A DNA stretch of 20,953 nt from Seminavis robusta (taxonomy: Eukaryota > Bacillariophyta > Bacillariophyceae > Naviculales > Naviculaceae): positions 1 through 20,953 of the forward strand of contig CAICTM010001902.1 in assembly GCA_903772945.1 (NCBI GenBank). The letters run 5' to 3'. The notes under the pieces are model-generated. The model searched no databases. It had not been told where the DNA came from and saw nothing but the letters and a program-made list of their open reading frames with translations. The position numbers and the translations under genes are program-made. Shown one piece after another: positions 19,093-20,953 of the stretch (position 1 is its first letter; each line of letters starts with the position of its first letter).

Positions 19093-20084
19093 CTAACTAA
19101 CTCGATAGATGGCTACATCAGTGTTACCGTATTGGACGTCGTACATGCATTCATTTTGTAGTCGTTCCATTCAATCGATCCATCTTCTCGTAAATTCGCT
19201 CAAAGACGACGCTTCCGCAGCTCGTTCCAATAATTGTTGGCTTCAGTATCATTGCTTCATAGTAGCTCTTGTCGTCGAGGAAACTCGCTGGCATTGTTGG
19301 TCGCGATGTTGCCTGGTCGTCGATAACAACCGTCGACGTAGCTTCGCAAATATCACGCTGGCACTCTTTCCGTTGCGTTCGACGCTCTTCGAGGCCTTGT
19401 CGAACAGTGACAGCTACTACTACCAGTAGCAAGCCGCTGTTGTTGTCGTCGATACGGTACAGTAGCGAAATGGGCTGCCGCGAAATGCCGTCGACCGAAG
19501 GTGTCGGTGGTGGCAATGGACAAAAATCACTAGCAGATCAGCCCCAGCATGACCCAGACAACCTTTCAACACCAAACCAAGTTGCTCTACGTTCGTCTAA
19601 GAGGTATACATATTAGAAGCGATCGGAACGGCTTACATGTATTTGGTTACCCCCGCCATTGTCAGCGTGTCCATTGTGGGCCTGTTGAGCCCAAAAGAGC
19701 GATTTCGCTTAGGGGTAGAGTTATGGAGATCCTGACTTACTCTGTGGGTAACGAATGATTCGTCAATTTACGGCTCAATATTAACGCTTTAGGACTCAGA
19801 GACTTAAAGTCACATTCGGCAGAATTCCGCCTGGTAGTATGTACCAGTACATGTACTGTAATTCTTGGATCTTCACTCGAAAACCGCACTGCAACAACGG
19901 CAAAACTCATCGTGTCGATCGTGTCATCCCCTCGATCCCTTCGTCTGAACGAACGTCTGAACATTGATCCATCTCCCTGTCCATGGCAGCTTGACAGCTC
20001 GAGAAAGAGCAGAGAGATCGGTCAAGGAAGAAACCTAACTACGACAGCAGACGGTAGTCCAGCGAAAACAGAAACCACGAGACA
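19093..20084. other. Intergenic region between the SET gene and the right-edge gene
   Basis: No gene is supported. A 121-codon minus frame (19151-19516) opens only at a TTG; its first true ATG is far inside. TACATGTA occurs at 19634 and inside AGTACATGTACT (19846-19857). The right half should be the promoter of the next gene. A run of TAAC repeats just follows the SET stop codon. Confidence 0.45.
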
Positions 20085-20953
20085 ATGATCACGGCAAATC
20101 AATTCTTTCAGGACACCAATGCTGTGGGACAAGAAGAAGAACACCCATCACGAACCACCGATCGATTCTCTCGTTGGAGACGCATTTCCAATGCTTCGTG
20201 GCGCTTGGAACGGCTCGCCAATGCACCCGTGTCGACACATCCTCCCCAGGCTGTGCTGGATTCCATGAACCGTTTGTTGACACATCATTCCGTGGGGACG
20301 GCACAACACGATCACGTGCATCAAGATCAATTCGTGTTGGAAATGGAAGCCTTTCTGAACGCCAAGCAGAATACTGCTGCTTCCATTCACCAAGATCGCC
20401 AAGGCGTGGTGGTGTCGTCGCCGCTGCGTTTGAGTACCAAAACCATTTCCAAAGGACTCTTGACCGTGTCAAACAAAAACACCAATGATGATCCATTCTG
20501 CATGGTTGCCATGGCTCCCAATAACAACATCAGCAGCAGCAGTGGCGTCGTGATGGAATTTGCCTCCTATGCCAAAAAATTAAATCACAATTTACAGTCA
20601 TATATTCCAGTGGGATACGAAGAATTTGAAGCTTTGCGGCAACAAAAGCAATCGGACGGCGACAATGAACATTCTTCTTCCACGCTCTACTACATTATGG
20701 AAATCAAAGCCAGGGGAGAAACTGAAGGAGAAATGATTTTGGGTGCTGGGACTACCCTGGAAGATGTATATCTCATCCTCGGCGATGACAGCAGCAGCAA
20801 TGGAAGTAATGGCAATCCACAGGATCAATCCACGGCATCTGTAGGGGTCAAAGCCAAGGTCATCTCGTCCCAACGTTGGGTCCAAATGTTAAGAGACGAC
20901 CCCCGTGATGACGACGAGGAGGACCTCACCTGGGTGTTTCGAGAATTGGAAGA
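20085..20953 (+). CDS. Uncharacterised protein, N-terminal 289 residues, 3' end outside window
   Basis: A frame from ATG 20085 stays open to the right edge: 289 complete codons, no stop and no obvious intron. It is listed because an 869-bp open frame with ordinary codon use is unlikely by chance. No signal peptide or membrane segment is visible. The protein starts with a charged, polar stretch (RFSRWRRISNASWRLERL near 25-42), then a mixed region with a possible folded part (FASYAKKLNHNLQSYIPVGY about 159-178; LYYIMEIKARG about 201-211; ATTLED-like turn and VYLILGD about 225-236). A short Ser/Asn-rich loop and an acidic tract (DDPRDDDEED near 271-280) follow. I do not recognise a family and propose no function. 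The minus-strand frames here are shadows. Confidence 0.7.
   Translation, partial: MITANQFFQDTNAVGQEEEHPSRTTDRFSRWRRISNASWRLERLANAPVSTHPPQAVLDSMNRLLTHHSVGTAQHDHVHQDQFVLEMEAFLNAKQNTAASIHQDRQGVVVSSPLRLSTKTISKGLLTVSNKNTNDDPFCMVAMAPNNNISSSSGVVMEFASYAKKLNHNLQSYIPVGYEEFEALRQQKQSDGDNEHSSSTLYYIMEIKARGETEGEMILGAGTTLEDVYLILGDDSSSNGSNGNPQDQSTASVGVKAKVISSQRWVQMLRDDPRDDDEEDLTWVFRELE

Noticed and set aside
19151..19516. 121-codon minus frame with a short hydrophobic stretch, convergent with the SET gene
   Set aside because: It opens at TTG with an in-frame stop shortly upstream, and its first ATG leaves only about 50 codons. An upstream exon cannot be shown.

Overview
The window looks like nuclear DNA of a diatom, probably a raphid pennate; Seminavis robusta-type genomes are the closest match I know, but the species is an inference from memory. 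The signs are short GT-AG introns (about 80-135 bp), protein families typical of diatoms (CHASE-sensor receptors, a secreted fasciclin protein, a SET protein with a Q-rich N-terminus), and remnants of a tyrosine-recombinase element of a kind I associate with diatoms.

Layout: (1) 1-487, minus: 5' part of a secreted FAS1 (fasciclin) protein, running off the left edge. (2) 488-3606: 3.1 kb with no supportable gene. (3) 3607-6649, minus: a four-exon hybrid histidine kinase, here HK1, predicted 916 aa. (4) 6650-11819: 5.2 kb accessory block between two paralogous kinases. It holds an 890-bp terminal-inverted-repeat element (6958-7847) with an internal palindromic minisatellite; a second, unrelated 353-bp inverted-repeat element (7851-8203) abutting it and sharing a TTA target trinucleotide; and a decayed tyrosine-recombinase (Crypton-like) gene (8837-11034) whose 3' end, including an intron, is still open. 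(5) 11820-14992, minus: HK2, a paralogue of HK1, four exons, predicted 957 aa. (6) 14993-17088: 2.1 kb divergent intergenic region rich in short palindromes. (7) 17089-19092, plus: a two-exon SET-domain methyltransferase, predicted 622 aa, with a Q-rich N-terminus and a probable membrane segment. (8) 19093-20084: intergenic. (9) 20085-20953, plus: 5' part of an unrecognised gene running off the right edge.

How the genes relate: HK1 and HK2 are tandem duplicates with the same order of parts: cytosolic tail, TM1, extracellular CHASE-type sensor of about 380 residues, TM2, coiled linker, HisKA, HATPase, receiver. All phosphorelay residues are present in both. They are probably membrane receptors passing an external chemical signal to a separate histidine phosphotransfer protein that is not in this window. 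Two intron positions are shared and each gene has one private intron, so intron structure changed after the duplication. Mobile DNA has accumulated between the copies. No operon-like logic links the FAS1, SET and right-edge genes to the kinases. Gene models were joined by hand from splice consensus, reading frame and the HK1/HK2 alignment; there is no transcript evidence.
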